54,817 bases of DNA from [Flavobacterium] thermophilum (GCA_900450595.1 UGGS01000002.1:1085001-1139817), one strand, 5' to 3'. Positions 18,092 to 27,601 are shown, counted from the stretch's first letter. The notes: a model not told the origin generated them from the letters alone. Program-made: numbers and translations.

Positions 18092-19165
18092 TTGCGAAAG
18101 AAAATCGTCTTAACCGGCGGCGGCACGGCTGGCCATGTGATGGTCAACGTCGCCTTGATTCCGAAACTAAAAGCACAAGGCTGGGACATCATCTACATCG
18201 GCTCTCACGAGGGAATTGAACGGGAGATCATCGGCCGCATCGACGGCGTACCGTACTATTCGGTTTCGACCGGAAAACTGCGACGCTATTTTGACTGGAA
18301 AAACTTTAAAGATCCGTTCAACGTGCTAAAAGGCGTTTGGCAGGCGTACCGCCTTATCCAAAAAGAAAGGCCGGACGTCGTGTTCTCCAAAGGCGGATTC
18401 GTCTCCGTTCCCGTCATTCTCGGCGCCTGGCTGAACGGTGTGCCGTCGGTCATTCATGAATCCGACTTGACGCCCGGTCTTGCAAACAAAATCGCCATGC
18501 CCTTTGCGACGAAAATTTGCCTCACCTTTCCGGAAACGAAGCAACACGTCAGCGCCGATAAAGCGGTCTACATCGGCGCCGTCGTCCGCGAGGAACTGAA
18601 GCACGGCAGCGTTGCCCAAGGGCGGAGGATGTGCCAGTTCGACGGCAAAAAACCGGTGCTGCTGGCGATGGGCGGCAGCTTAGGCTCGAAAAGAATCAAC
18701 GACGCCTTGCGCGCCAACTTATCAACGCTGCTTGCCGAATTTGACATCATCCACATTTGCGGCAAAGGAAACATCGACCCAAGCCTCGCAGACCAAAAAG
18801 GATACAAACAGTTCGAATACGTCAACGAAGAGCTGCCGCACTTGTTGGCTTTGGCCGACATCGTCGTCTCTCGCGCGGGCGCAAACGCCATTTTCGAACT
18901 GCTCGCCTTGCGCAAGCCGATGCTGCTCATCCCGCTCTCGAAAGCGGCAAGCCGCGGCGACCAAATTCTCAACGCCCGCTCGTTTAAAAACGCGGGCTAT
19001 GCGGAAGTGCTGATGGAAGAAGACTTGACAAACGAATCGTTCTATGCCGCCATTCGCCGCCTATATGAAAACAAAGAGCGCTACCGGAAAAACATGGAGA
19101 AAGCCGGCGGAAGCGATCCGCTGCAAACATTGCTTTCCATCATTCAAGACACCGCCCGCCGGTGA
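18092..19165 (+). CDS. MurG-family UDP-GlcNAc transferase (second MurG)
   Basis: A 357-residue GT28 enzyme like MurG, which adds GlcNAc to lipid I to make lipid II on the inner membrane face. [21 protein letters not shown] is the MurG N-terminal loop; [26 protein letters not shown] and [14 protein letters not shown] follow, then [19 protein letters not shown]. The start is TTG at 18092. It is outside the dcw division cluster where the primary murG normally sits, so it is likely a paralogue of the type seen in B. cereus. Its acceptor may be the same or different. Confidence 0.88.
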   Translation: MRKKIVLTGGGTAGHVMVNVALIPKLKAQGWDIIYIGSHEGIEREIIGRIDGVPYYSVSTGKLRRYFDWKNFKDPFNVLKGVWQAYRLIQKERPDVVFSKGGFVSVPVILGAWLNGVPSVIHESDLTPGLANKIAMPFATKICLTFPETKQHVSADKAVYIGAVVREELKHGSVAQGRRMCQFDGKKPVLLAMGGSLGSKRINDALRANLSTLLAEFDIIHICGKGNIDPSLADQKGYKQFEYVNEELPHLLALADIVVSRAGANAIFELLALRKPMLLIPLSKAASRGDQILNARSFKNAGYAEVLMEEDLTNESFYAAIRRLYENKERYRKNMEKAGGSDPLQTLLSIIQDTARR

Positions 19166-19168
19166 AAG

Positions 19169-19222
19169 CAGGCGATGCCTGACGCGGCTAACCACGGCCG
19201 TTTTTTCGGCATCGCCTTGTTT
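19169..19222 (+). terminator. Nested terminator after the murG paralogue
   Basis: An outer stem AGGCGATGCC/GGCATCGCCT encloses an inner CGGC...GCCG plus TTTTTT; either could end transcription. Confidence 0.8.
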
Positions 19223-19224
19223 TG

Positions 19225-19560
19225 CATAGGCATGGAAATAAGCAACTCGACTAAACGGCTTATCCGTATTATAATCCATAGTACAGATAAGCAACAACTA
19301 TTTTTTTACTTTTCTCAACATTTTTTAGAAGACGGACTGGCGAAAAACAACGAATTCATGCGGTTTGGGGAGCTCGCCCAAAAGCAAATGATGATGTTTC
19401 AAGACTTTTCTATTTGAAAAACCTTGTTGAAGCACAACATTTCCCCTTAAATCCTTGGTCTTCTACAATTCATCATCTTTTGTTCCCCTAAGCGGAATGC
19501 ATGCCAGCCAACAGAGTAAAAGAAGATAACAAACAACCGCCCGGCGGAACACCTCCACCA
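19225..19560. other. Intergenic region, no clear gene
   Basis: AT-rich sequence with a possible 80-codon frame on the plus strand from within the terminator (19175-19417), but no ribosome site and no family resemblance. I treat it as non-coding. Confidence 0.4.
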
Positions 19561-19570
19561 AGCGGCGCGA

Positions 19571-20392
19571 CTAAAAGTATAACAAAGAAATAACAACGGC
19601 TAGCACGATCCGATATACCGCAAACGGCACGAGGCGGATGCGGTTGATGAGCTGCAGGAGGAAACGGATCGCCAGCAAGGCAAAGACGAAGGCGCTCAAA
19701 AAACCGGCGATGAAAAACGGGATGTCGGCAGCCGTGACGTATTGCCAGTTTTTCAACAGCGACAGCCCGCTCGCCCCGGCCATGATCGGAACAGCCATAA
19801 TGAACGTGAAATCGGCGGCGGCGCGATGGCTCATGCCGACGAGCACCCCGCCGGCAATCGTCGAACCGGAGCGGGAAAAACCGGGCCATAACGATAAGCA
19901 TTGCACCAATCCGACGAGAAACGCCTGTTTGTACGTAATTTCGTCGACCGTCTGCGCCCGCGCAGCTCTTTTCGCGAATTTGTCGGCGGCGATCATGAGC
20001 AGCGCGCCGAGCACAAGGCCGATGAGCACCGTTTTCGTAGAAAACAAATGTTCGTCGATGTAGTCTTCAAACAAGACGCCGAGCACCCCGGCTGGAAGCA
20101 GGCCGACGATGACGTGAAGAAGCGTCAGCCGCGGATGTCCGCCCGGATGGCGGCCGCGGAAACCAAGCAAATCGAGAAATCGGTCTTTAAACACCACAAC
20201 AGCGGCCAAAATCGAGCCGAGCTGGATAACGACTTTAAACGTATTCGCCGCGTACTTGCCTAAAAACTCGGTCGATTTCAACCAAAGATCGTCCACAATG
20301 ATCATATGCCCGGTCGAAGACACAGGGGCAAACTCGGTCAGCCCCTCGACCATCCCTAAAATAACCGCCTTCAACAGCTCGATCCAGTGCAT
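19571..20392 (-). CDS. uppP: Undecaprenyl-diphosphatase (BacA/UppP)
   Basis: A 273-residue membrane enzyme that recycles undecaprenyl pyrophosphate to the monophosphate lipid carrier; overproduction gives bacitracin resistance. Signatures are GMVEGLTEFAPVSSTGHMI (the catalytic Glu/Ser/His region) and QCLSLWPGFSRSGSTI (the second motif with the catalytic Arg). The start at 20392 (MHWIELL) is eight bases after AAAGGA; the ATG nine bases earlier overlaps that site. Confidence 0.95.
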   Translation of the reverse strand: MHWIELLKAVILGMVEGLTEFAPVSSTGHMIIVDDLWLKSTEFLGKYAANTFKVVIQLGSILAAVVVFKDRFLDLLGFRGRHPGGHPRLTLLHVIVGLLPAGVLGVLFEDYIDEHLFSTKTVLIGLVLGALLMIAADKFAKRAARAQTVDEITYKQAFLVGLVQCLSLWPGFSRSGSTIAGGVLVGMSHRAAADFTFIMAVPIMAGASGLSLLKNWQYVTAADIPFFIAGFLSAFVFALLAIRFLLQLINRIRLVPFAVYRIVLAVVISLLYF

Positions 20393-20556
20393 TCGTTCCA
20401 TCCTTTCTGCGCGGGGTCGTCCTTTTTATACATATGGGCCGGGTGGGCGAAATAACACCCTGCTTCGGCCGTGCCTGCTCTATTGTACTACAAATCATTC
20501 GTTTCTACTACCCGCACGTTTTTGGATGGGTGTGATGCCGGGAAGAGCGTCAGTCA

Positions 20557-21498
20557 TCAGTCAGCGGGCGGAAATGGGCCTGCCCCCAGCTCCCCGCGCC
20601 GTTCTAGGTAGTGGTACAAAGCGCCGAGCAAGTTCGCATCGTTTTTGAAGCGGCACGCCTCCACAACGGGGCGGACTTTCGCGATCGAAACAACCGACAG
20701 CAGCGCAGAAAGCCGCTTGTTGATTTCACTGATGAAATCAGGACGGCTGCTAATGCCCCCGCCGACAATGATTTTTTCCGGATCGTACGCATACTGCAAA
20801 TTAAAAATGCCTTGCGCCAAGGAGAAGTAAAATCGATCGATCGCCTTTTGCGCGGCTTCATCGCCGCCCTCTGCCAACGCAAATACTTTTTCCCCGTCCA
20901 GTTCACTTTCTTGCATCCCTTTTTCCTCGGCCGCCATCCGGACCAGCGCACTCGTCGCCGCCAGTTCACTCCATGTTTTGCATTCAAGGGTTCCGTTTGC
21001 ATAACGGACATCCATCAACATATAGCCAAACTCTCCGCCATGCAAATGCGCGCCTTTATGGATGCGTCCGTCTTTCACAATTGCTCCGCCGATGCCGGTG
21101 CCGACGATGACAAAGGCGATGTCGCGGCAGCCCCGGCCCGCTCCCTTCCATAATTCGCCGAGCGCCGCACAGTTCGCATCATTTTCCAGCTCCACCGGCA
21201 GACCCGTCGCCCCGCCGAATACGTCTTTAAAGTTGGGGCCGTGAATGCACGGCAAGGCGCTGCTTCCGCCAATGACACCGATGTCGCTGTCGACGCTGCC
21301 TGCCGAACTGATCGCGATGCCAGAAAGTTCGTAACTCGCCTGCGCGTGGCGGACGACGCGAAGCAAGTCGTCGCGAAACCGTTGAAAGTCATGACGCTCC
21401 GAACGGTAGCGCCCCTTTTCCAAAAAATCACCGCGCTCGTTCATGACGGCATGTTTCACATACGTGCCGCCAATGTCGAAAACGATATAGCAACGCAT
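20557..21498 (-). CDS. ROK family sugar kinase
   Basis: A 313-residue ROK protein without a DNA-binding domain, so a kinase rather than a repressor. Phosphate-loop FDIGGTYVKHAVM is at the start; ENDANCAALGELWKGAG holds the catalytic Asp, followed by IVGTGIGGAIV and HLHGGEFGYM. The cysteine-rich zinc motif (CxCGxxGC) of classic ROK glucokinases is missing; the region reads GTLECKTWSELAA, as in beta-glucoside kinase (BglK)-type enzymes. The start at 21498 follows AAGGAGG. Substrate is not certain. Confidence 0.85.
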   Translation of the reverse strand: MRCYIVFDIGGTYVKHAVMNERGDFLEKGRYRSERHDFQRFRDDLLRVVRHAQASYELSGIAISSAGSVDSDIGVIGGSSALPCIHGPNFKDVFGGATGLPVELENDANCAALGELWKGAGRGCRDIAFVIVGTGIGGAIVKDGRIHKGAHLHGGEFGYMLMDVRYANGTLECKTWSELAATSALVRMAAEEKGMQESELDGEKVFALAEGGDEAAQKAIDRFYFSLAQGIFNLQYAYDPEKIIVGGGISSRPDFISEINKRLSALLSVVSIAKVRPVVEACRFKNDANLLGALYHYLERRGELGAGPFPPAD

Positions 21499-21549
21499 CG
21501 ATGGCGCCTCCTTCATTCTTTTCACTATTTCCTTGCTTTATTTTATGCT

Positions 21550-21648
21550 TTATGTATTCGTGATCCAATCGTCTGCACCTCCCTGCCGCAACGTTTCATG
21601 CCATGCCAAATGGCGATGGCCGTGCATTTGCCCATGCATATGGTTCAT
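21550..21648 (-). CDS. Candidate His/Met-rich micro-protein upstream of the ROK kinase gene
   Basis: A 32-codon frame beginning MNHMHGQMHGHRHLAWHE, with ATG at 21648 seven bases after GAGGGGG. It has five to six His and three Met in its first 18 residues, a composition seen in metal-binding peptides. It lies 50 bases upstream of the ROK kinase start on the same strand and could be co-transcribed. I do not recognise it; the ribosome site is the main support. Confidence 0.4.
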   Translation of the reverse strand: MNHMHGQMHGHRHLAWHETLRQGGADDWITNT

Positions 21649-21744
21649 CACGCTTCCCCCTCGTTTTTTATCAGTTCATTTCCATTTACTGTTATATGCC
21701 TATAAAAAGGAAACGGTCACCATTGTACGGGCCTTCCGTATCGG

Positions 21745-21779
21745 CAAAAAAGGCGTCCCGCCTCAGGCGAAACGCCTTC
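21745..21779 (-). terminator. Terminator of spo0M
   Basis: AAGGCGTTTCGCC...GGCGGGACGCCTT with a following T-run on the minus strand, 12 bases after the spo0M stop. Confidence 0.85.
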
Positions 21780-21790
21780 CTCCATCCTGT

Positions 21791-22774
21791 TTACAGCCAA
21801 TCCCCGCCATCAAATCCATCGCCGCCGTCAAACCAGTCATCGACATCCAGACCGTCAGCCACATCATCAACGGCATCGTCGAGCAGCTCCTCCGCCACCA
21901 TTCCCGCCAACATCCCGGCCGCAAATCCTCCAATGGCGCCGGACCATCCATGTCCGCCATGGCGCGAATGATGGACGGGTGGATAATGGCCAACTGGATG
22001 GCTATAAATAGGCGAATGCGGCGTTGCCAACGGATGCCCGCTCAGCTGGCCGAACGCCCCGGCCGCCCGCACCGCCTCTTCGATGGCTTCTCGAAGCAGA
22101 CAGGCTGCCGTCGCCGAATCGCGAAGCTGTTCGTGAGTGATCAACAGCTCCCGTTTCATTTCGCTTTCCCCGCCAAAGCCGTGGCGGACGTCGATCTCCA
22201 TATACAAACGCACCCCTTCTCCCTCGACAAGGGCAAAAAACTCGACTTCTTGGACGATCCCTTGAAATTCGCTCGTCGGGAAGAACGAAAATTCCTGACC
22301 ATGCGGCGTAATGCTTCCGGATGTCGCTTTCTCCCGGAATCCCAGGGCGGCCAAAGCGGAAAACACTTGCTCCAAGGCCGTCGGCGGCAAAATGTGAATG
22401 GCGTCTTGGTCGTACGCATCAGCTCCATCCGCAATATCGAGATGAGTCACGAACGTATAGCGCACGGTCGGGCGGCTGATCGGCAAATGGAGCGGCAGTG
22501 TGTACGAAAACGGCAGCACTTTCCGCTCGCCAGGCTGAATCGTAAACGACGAGGCCACCGGGATGACAGCTGCCCGACGGCGGTATGTCTTGCCGCCTGC
22601 CTCTACGTCAAGCTGAAGCACCACTTCCAGCTTGCGGATTTGTTGGGCGACCGAACCGCCTTCCAACAAAAACTCTCCTTCCATCGTTTCACCAAGGCGC
22701 ACATGCGGGCGATGCAGCGCGAGATCCACTTTGGCAGCGCCAATGCCGAGCTTCGATAAAAACTTTTTCCACAT
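21791..22774 (-). CDS. spo0M: Sporulation-control protein Spo0M
   Basis: A 327-residue Spo0M (SpoOM/arrestin-like) protein. The N-terminal two thirds are an arrestin-like beta-sandwich (MWKKFLSKLGIGAAKVDLAL; GETMEGEFLLEGG; QPGERKVLPFSYTLPLHLPI). The C-terminal tail is special: a His-rich stretch (HSPIYSHPVGHYPPVHHSRH), a Gly/Ala segment, then an acidic end (DDAVDDVADGLDVDDWFDGG). Spo0M affects entry into sporulation and cell shape in B. subtilis. The start follows AAAGGAGAG. Confidence 0.92.
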   Translation of the reverse strand: MWKKFLSKLGIGAAKVDLALHRPHVRLGETMEGEFLLEGGSVAQQIRKLEVVLQLDVEAGGKTYRRRAAVIPVASSFTIQPGERKVLPFSYTLPLHLPISRPTVRYTFVTHLDIADGADAYDQDAIHILPPTALEQVFSALAALGFREKATSGSITPHGQEFSFFPTSEFQGIVQEVEFFALVEGEGVRLYMEIDVRHGFGGESEMKRELLITHEQLRDSATAACLLREAIEEAVRAAGAFGQLSGHPLATPHSPIYSHPVGHYPPVHHSRHGGHGWSGAIGGFAAGMLAGMVAEELLDDAVDDVADGLDVDDWFDGGDGFDGGDWL

Positions 22775-22839
22775 CGTGCCTCTCTCCTTTTTTCATCCTC
22801 ATGTCACCCTTGAATTACGAACAAGCCGCCAACATGGTG

Positions 22840-23478
22840 TCACCGAAATAATTTGATCAACCCCAAGACGATCAATACAACCCCAGGCAGCATGGTCGCC
22901 CTTTTCATGATTCTTGTTTTTGACACCATATACCCCAACGATAAGCCGAGTCTGATGAACACAAGATTAAACATACCAACCAGCAAGGCAAACGAAAGCG
23001 GCGGAAAATGCAAAAGCGACGAACTGACCCCGGCGCCAAAGGAATCCATCGAAAGAGCAATGCCGATTAATAACGCTTCTTTTTGACTGATCGTGCCTGA
23101 ACGATCAAGATCGCCAAGTTCGGGGCGTTTCAATACTTGAACAGCGCCGCTGAAACGGTTAGCCCCCCCTGCTTCATCAGGCTCCATCGAAAACTCACTC
23201 CCGTCTCCCTTTGGTTTATAGACGTTATAAATCGCCCAACCGCCAAGCGCCATGAGAATGACCGAAGCAAGCCCTCGCTCGACTTGCAACGGCAAAAAAA
23301 GCGCCAACAGGCGGCCGATGTTCATGGACGCAAACACCACCGCCCCGGACATGAATGCGATCAGCGCCAACGAAACAAAGGAGAAACGGACACCACTCAT
23401 TCCATACGTCATGCCTACGCTCAAACTGTCCATGCTCACGCTGAAAGCGAGCAAAATCATGGACACCCATAACCACAT
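22840..23478 (-). CDS. ytaF: Sporulation membrane protein YtaF (MntP-like)
   Basis: A 212-residue protein of six membrane helices, related to the MntP manganese-exporter fold. Each half has an Asp-containing helix pair (AFSVSMDSLSVGMTYG and GIALSMDSFGAGVSSS). Between them, LGDLDRSGTISQKEAL matches an EF-hand calcium loop (D-x-D-x-S-G-x-I-x-x-x-E), placed in the loop between the halves. The start at 23478 (MWLWVSM) follows GGGGGG. In B. subtilis ytaF is expressed during sporulation; the ion is not known. Confidence 0.85.
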   Translation of the reverse strand: MWLWVSMILLAFSVSMDSLSVGMTYGMSGVRFSFVSLALIAFMSGAVVFASMNIGRLLALFLPLQVERGLASVILMALGGWAIYNVYKPKGDGSEFSMEPDEAGGANRFSGAVQVLKRPELGDLDRSGTISQKEALLIGIALSMDSFGAGVSSSLLHFPPLSFALLVGMFNLVFIRLGLSLGYMVSKTRIMKRATMLPGVVLIVLGLIKLFR

Positions 23479-23583
23479 ATGAATCCCCCCTGCCGTACGA
23501 TATGCAATTCCGTACGGAGAGGGGACTTTCTTGCCATTCGACACGCATCGATTTCCGGGGAAATGTTTCCCCTTTTCTCGACA

Positions 23584-25419
23584 TTATTCCCGCAAATGAT
23601 ACGGCAATGTCGCAATGACCACATCTTTTTTCATGATCAAGAAAAAGCGCAAGATGATGGCGGTTTGGTTATGCAAAAATGTATGCCACCATTTTTTCAC
23701 GATAAATTGCGGCAAGAGCACTGTCACCGGCGCGCGGTCTGCTTCTTTTTCCGCTTTCGTGATGTATTCTAATAATGGCGACAAAATGGTTCGGTACGGT
23801 GAATAGATGACTTCCAACGGAATGTCCGGATAAAACTTCTCCCACTTTTGCCGCAGCTTTTGTTCGTCTTTTTCGTCGAAAATAATCGACAGTGCCGTAA
23901 TGTCGTCGGAAATGCTGCGAGCGTACTGAACGGATTGGGCGACCACTTTGCTGACGCCGGAAATGGGAATAATGACTTTTGGTTTCAACAGTTTCCCGCG
24001 CTGTTGCCACTCCCGTTCGTCAAGCCGCAATTGCTCGCCAAGTTTTTTGTAATGCTCGTGAATTCGGATGAACATCCAGACGAACAACGGAATCGCCACG
24101 ATGACGATCCAGGCCCCCTGCGTAAATTTGGCGACCATCGTGACGAGCGTGACCATCCCGGTGACCACCGCTCCCGTTCCAACGGTAAGCAGCACGCCGA
24201 TCTTCCGTCCTTCTTCCCGTTTCCATAATTTTTTAATCAACCCGCTCTGACCGATGGTAAAGGAAAGAAATACGCCGACCGCGTAAAGCGGGATGAGCGA
24301 ATGAGTCTCCGCATGAAAAACAATGATCAACAAGATCGCCAACACGCTCAATAAAATGATGCCATTGGAAAACACGAGGCGATCGCCTCGGGCCGCCAAG
24401 CTTCTCGGCAAAAAACCGTCCTTTGCCATAATCGACGTCAGCTGTGGAAACGCGGCAAAACACGTATTGGCTGCGAGTACTAAAATGAGCATCGTCGCCA
24501 GCTGAAACAAGTAAAACAAAAGACCATTCCCAAACACATGGCGCCCAATTTGCGAAATGACCGTCTGATGCTCAGTCGGGGTAACACCAAATCCTGCCGC
24601 CAACACGGTGATGCCTAAAAACATCACGCCAAGCAATGTGGACATCCATCCCATCGTAATGGCGGCGTTTTTTGAACTGTCTGGCCGGAACGCCGGCACG
24701 CCGTTGCTGATCGCTTCGACCCCAGTCATCGCCGAACATCCCGATGAAAAGGCGCGCAGCAAAATAAACAAACTGTAACCGGACGCAAACATGTGAGCTG
24801 TGGAAGCATGCTCATGCATCGTAAACCCCTGCCATCCTTCCTGCCACAACTGCCACCCGCCGACAGCGATCATCACAAGAACGAAGCCAATGAACACATA
24901 CGTCGGGTAGGCGAAAACCGTTGCGGATTCGGTAATGCCGCGTAAATTGAGCACCATTAAAAGCAAGACAAGAGCGACAGCGAGCTCCACTTTCCACGGC
25001 AGCAGCCCCGGAAACGCCGATGTCAGCGCGGCGACGCCGGAGCTGATGCTGACGGCGACAGTTAAAATATAATCGATCATCAGCGCCGCCCCGGCCACTA
25101 AACTAATTTTCGTCCCCAAATGATCGCGGGCGACGACATACGCCCCGCCGCCGGACGGAAACGCGTAAATGATTTGCCGATACGACAAGGTCACTAACAA
25201 AAGCAATACTAAAATCGCCACCGCGATCGGCAGCGAATAGAAAAAGACGCTTGTCCCTAATAAAGCAAGCACAAGCAAAATTTCTTCCGTCGCGTAAGCC
25301 ACCGATGACAGCGCATCGGAAGAAAAAACGGCCAACGCTTTCCATTTCGGCAATTTTTCATGTTTGAGCCGTTTTGTCTCCATCGGTTTCCCAATCAACA
25401 AACGTTTTAACGAAGCCAT
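23584..25419 (-). CDS. kimA: Potassium importer KimA
   Basis: A 611-residue APC-superfamily transporter of the KimA (formerly YdaO) type, a high-affinity proton-coupled K+ importer in Bacillus. The first ~440 residues form about 12 membrane helices with ALAVFSSDALSSVAYATEEI at the first, unwound helix; the last ~150 residues are a cytoplasmic domain (VIIPISGVSKVVAQSVQYAR), where KimA proteins bind c-di-AMP. The start follows GGGAGG. A c-di-AMP riboswitch with terminator lies just upstream, and ktrB/D is beyond it. Confidence 0.9.
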   Translation of the reverse strand: MASLKRLLIGKPMETKRLKHEKLPKWKALAVFSSDALSSVAYATEEILLVLALLGTSVFFYSLPIAVAILVLLLLVTLSYRQIIYAFPSGGGAYVVARDHLGTKISLVAGAALMIDYILTVAVSISSGVAALTSAFPGLLPWKVELAVALVLLLMVLNLRGITESATVFAYPTYVFIGFVLVMIAVGGWQLWQEGWQGFTMHEHASTAHMFASGYSLFILLRAFSSGCSAMTGVEAISNGVPAFRPDSSKNAAITMGWMSTLLGVMFLGITVLAAGFGVTPTEHQTVISQIGRHVFGNGLLFYLFQLATMLILVLAANTCFAAFPQLTSIMAKDGFLPRSLAARGDRLVFSNGIILLSVLAILLIIVFHAETHSLIPLYAVGVFLSFTIGQSGLIKKLWKREEGRKIGVLLTVGTGAVVTGMVTLVTMVAKFTQGAWIVIVAIPLFVWMFIRIHEHYKKLGEQLRLDEREWQQRGKLLKPKVIIPISGVSKVVAQSVQYARSISDDITALSIIFDEKDEQKLRQKWEKFYPDIPLEVIYSPYRTILSPLLEYITKAEKEADRAPVTVLLPQFIVKKWWHTFLHNQTAIILRFFLIMKKDVVIATLPYHLRE

Positions 25420-25461
25420 GCTTCCGTTCCTCCCAAAGCATATTCGAGTTGATTCAAAAAG

Positions 25462-25489
25462 AAAAAACCGCTGAGGACGCGCTCAACGG
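25462..25489 (-). terminator. Riboswitch-controlled terminator before kimA
   Basis: CCGTTGAG-CGCGTC-CTCAGCGG followed by TTTTTT in the kimA leader, between the aptamer and the start codon. This is the expression platform for an OFF switch. Confidence 0.88.
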
Positions 25490-25523
25490 CTACGTTTGGT
25501 TCAAAAACCATACTCGTCCCTCC

Positions 25524-25652
25524 CCAAAGCGCTTGCGAGGTTAGCTGTCGGGTTCGGGCTTGGAGAGATGCCCGTCCTTTCGGATTCACCCCTAGCAACG
25601 AGCGTTGCAACAAGTGGGTCCCCCGCTCCATGACGGATTCAGCGCATCGTAT
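25524..25652 (-). promoter_or_regulatory. c-di-AMP (ydaO-yuaA) riboswitch aptamer
   Basis: In minus sense the leader has the family's conserved blocks in order: CGCTGAATCCG, GGGGGACCCA, GGGGTGAATCCG, GACGGGC...GCCCGAACCCGACAGC, and TAACCTCGCAAGCG, closed by a GCGC stem. When c-di-AMP (a signal of ample potassium) is bound, the downstream terminator should form and stop kimA expression. Confidence 0.92.
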
Positions 25653-25804
25653 CAAGTTGTTCTTGCTTCCATATCTTACCCCTTTGCTTGTCCCTCCGTC
25701 AACCTTGAAAAAGGAGGAAAACAGCGAGTTTCTGGGCTTTTGGGCTTATTTTTTCTTTATTATTTTCCCTTCGCTCACGCTCCCGACATTTTTCTGTTTT
25801 TCAC

Positions 25805-27148
25805 TCATCCAATCATCATTTTCCCTTTCGGATAGCGGAACGGATCGGGCTGACGGCGCAGCGTGACCGCATAAGCGATCGTCAACGGGCCTACGCGGCC
25901 GGCAAACATCGTGAAAATAATGATCGCTTTTCCAAGCGGAGACAATTCAGGGGTTAATCCCATCGATAGTCCAACAGTCCCAAACGCCGATGTCGCTTCG
26001 AATAAAATCATGAAAAAGTCTTTTCCCTTTTCGGTAATCGTCAACACCATCGTCACAAGCATGACGACAAACAATCCGCTCATCGTCACGGTCAGCGACT
26101 TGTATACCGTATCGTAGACAATTCGTTTTCGGAACAAAATGACGTCTTCCTTCCCGCGAATTTGCGACCAAACCGCGCCGAGCAAGGTCGTAAATGTCGT
26201 TGTTTTGATTCCTCCGCCCGTCGAACCCGGGGAAGCGCCGACAAACATGAGAAAAACGATCAAAAACAGCGTCGGTTGCGTCAAATCCGGGATGTTAAGC
26301 GTATTCGAGCCCGCCGTTCTCGGAGTGACCGCTTGGTAAAACGCGGACAGAAACTTGCCTGAGAGCGACAGCGGCCCCATCGTCTTCGGATTGTTCCACT
26401 CCAGCAGCAATATCAGCGCCATGCTGGCTACTAGCAGCCATGCCGTCGTAATGGCGACGACCTTCGTATGAAGGGAAAGGCGGCGCGTCTGCCTATACTC
26501 GTACACTTCATTCATGACAATAAAGCCGATTCCGCCTAAAATAATCAAAATCGGCACAACAAGGCTGACGACCGGATCGTCCACATAGCCGGTCAAGCTG
26601 CGGAACTCACCCATTAAATCAAACCCGGCGTTGTTAAAATTCGAAATCGCATGGAAAAAGCCAAAGTAAATCGCCCGGCCGAGCGGCATGTCAAAGGCAA
26701 AGCGGATTGAGAGCAACACCCCGCCGATCCCTTCAATCACAACAGTAAAAAGGAAAATGCGTTTGACGAGCCGAACGATGCCCTCGATCGTCAAATTATT
26801 GAGCGCCTCTTGGAGGATGAGCCGTTCTTTCAACGAAATGCGTTTGCCAAACAAAAAGGCAAACAGCGTCGCAAACGTCATAAATCCGAGCCCACCGACT
26901 TGAATGAGCGCCAAAATGACAAGCTGGCCAAACAGGGTAAACGTCGTCCCGGTGTCGACGACAACAAGTCCAGTTACGCACGTCGCGGAAGTCGCTGTAA
27001 ACAGCGCGTCTAAAAACGGCAACCCCTTTCCATCCACGGTCGCAACAGGAAGCATCAACAGCAGCGCTCCAATCAAAATAATGAGCGCAAATCCGGACAC
27101 GAGAATTTTCGGCGGATCAAAAAATTTGCCTTTCGGATTCATTGGCAT
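25805..27148 (-). CDS. Ktr-type potassium uptake channel subunit (KtrB/KtrD)
   Basis: A 447-residue membrane protein of the Trk/Ktr/HKT superfamily with four pore loops: TSATCVTGLVVVD, FHAISNFNNAGFDLMG, YQAVTPRTAGSNTL and FEATSAFGTVGLSMG, each with the filter glycine. The GASPGSTGGGIKTTTF segment is the flexible intramembrane gate. It would form a complex with a KtrA/KtrC regulator that is not encoded in this window, which favours the KtrD-like arrangement. It is transcribed toward the kimA riboswitch. Confidence 0.9.
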   Translation of the reverse strand: MPMNPKGKFFDPPKILVSGFALIILIGALLLMLPVATVDGKGLPFLDALFTATSATCVTGLVVVDTGTTFTLFGQLVILALIQVGGLGFMTFATLFAFLFGKRISLKERLILQEALNNLTIEGIVRLVKRIFLFTVVIEGIGGVLLSIRFAFDMPLGRAIYFGFFHAISNFNNAGFDLMGEFRSLTGYVDDPVVSLVVPILIILGGIGFIVMNEVYEYRQTRRLSLHTKVVAITTAWLLVASMALILLLEWNNPKTMGPLSLSGKFLSAFYQAVTPRTAGSNTLNIPDLTQPTLFLIVFLMFVGASPGSTGGGIKTTTFTTLLGAVWSQIRGKEDVILFRKRIVYDTVYKSLTVTMSGLFVVMLVTMVLTITEKGKDFFMILFEATSAFGTVGLSMGLTPELSPLGKAIIIFTMFAGRVGPLTIAYAVTLRRQPDPFRYPKGKMMIG

Positions 27149-27468
27149 GGCTTACCTCTTTCCCTTCATCCAGTTCTTCCTTACAGTTTGTGGATGATGC
27201 TATAAAAAATATACCAAAAACAAGCCGATTCTGGTACAGCCAATAATTTTTATCATAATGTCCTCGTTGTCTAATAAAATGGGTAAAGGGCATGGCCACG
27301 CGCATCGGGACGTTTTCAGAAGGGCAGTTGAAACCTTTTCGATTTCCATTCGTCTATATGAGTGGCAGTCCATCGCCATACAGGGAAACGAGGTGGCAAG
27401 GAAGGGGGGCGCCCGTCAATCCTTAAAAAACATTCCATTGACTTTTGGCAAAAGACGTATTATGCTAC

Positions 27469-27496
27469 TTGACATGGAGACGTTCCGATGTAAAAT
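27469..27496 (+). promoter_or_regulatory. Sigma-A promoter of ltaS
   Basis: TTGACA (27469-27474), a 16-base spacer, TAAAAT (27491-27496). A second possible promoter, TTGACT-17-TATGCT, lies about 30 bases upstream. Confidence 0.6.
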
Positions 27497-27601
27497 GATG
27501 TCAGGACAAAATGCTGGCTGCTATGCGCGGCAGCTGTTCATAGAAGAGTAGAAATAGAAATGGATCTTTCGAGAATACGAGGCAAAGGAGGAGAAGAGAA
27601 C

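Noticed and set aside
21533..22759. A 408-codon open frame on the plus strand across spo0M
   Set aside because: It lies antisense to spo0M, has no ribosome site, and its protein is an unnatural Arg/His/Pro-rich mix; high-GC third positions of the real gene keep the opposite frame open.
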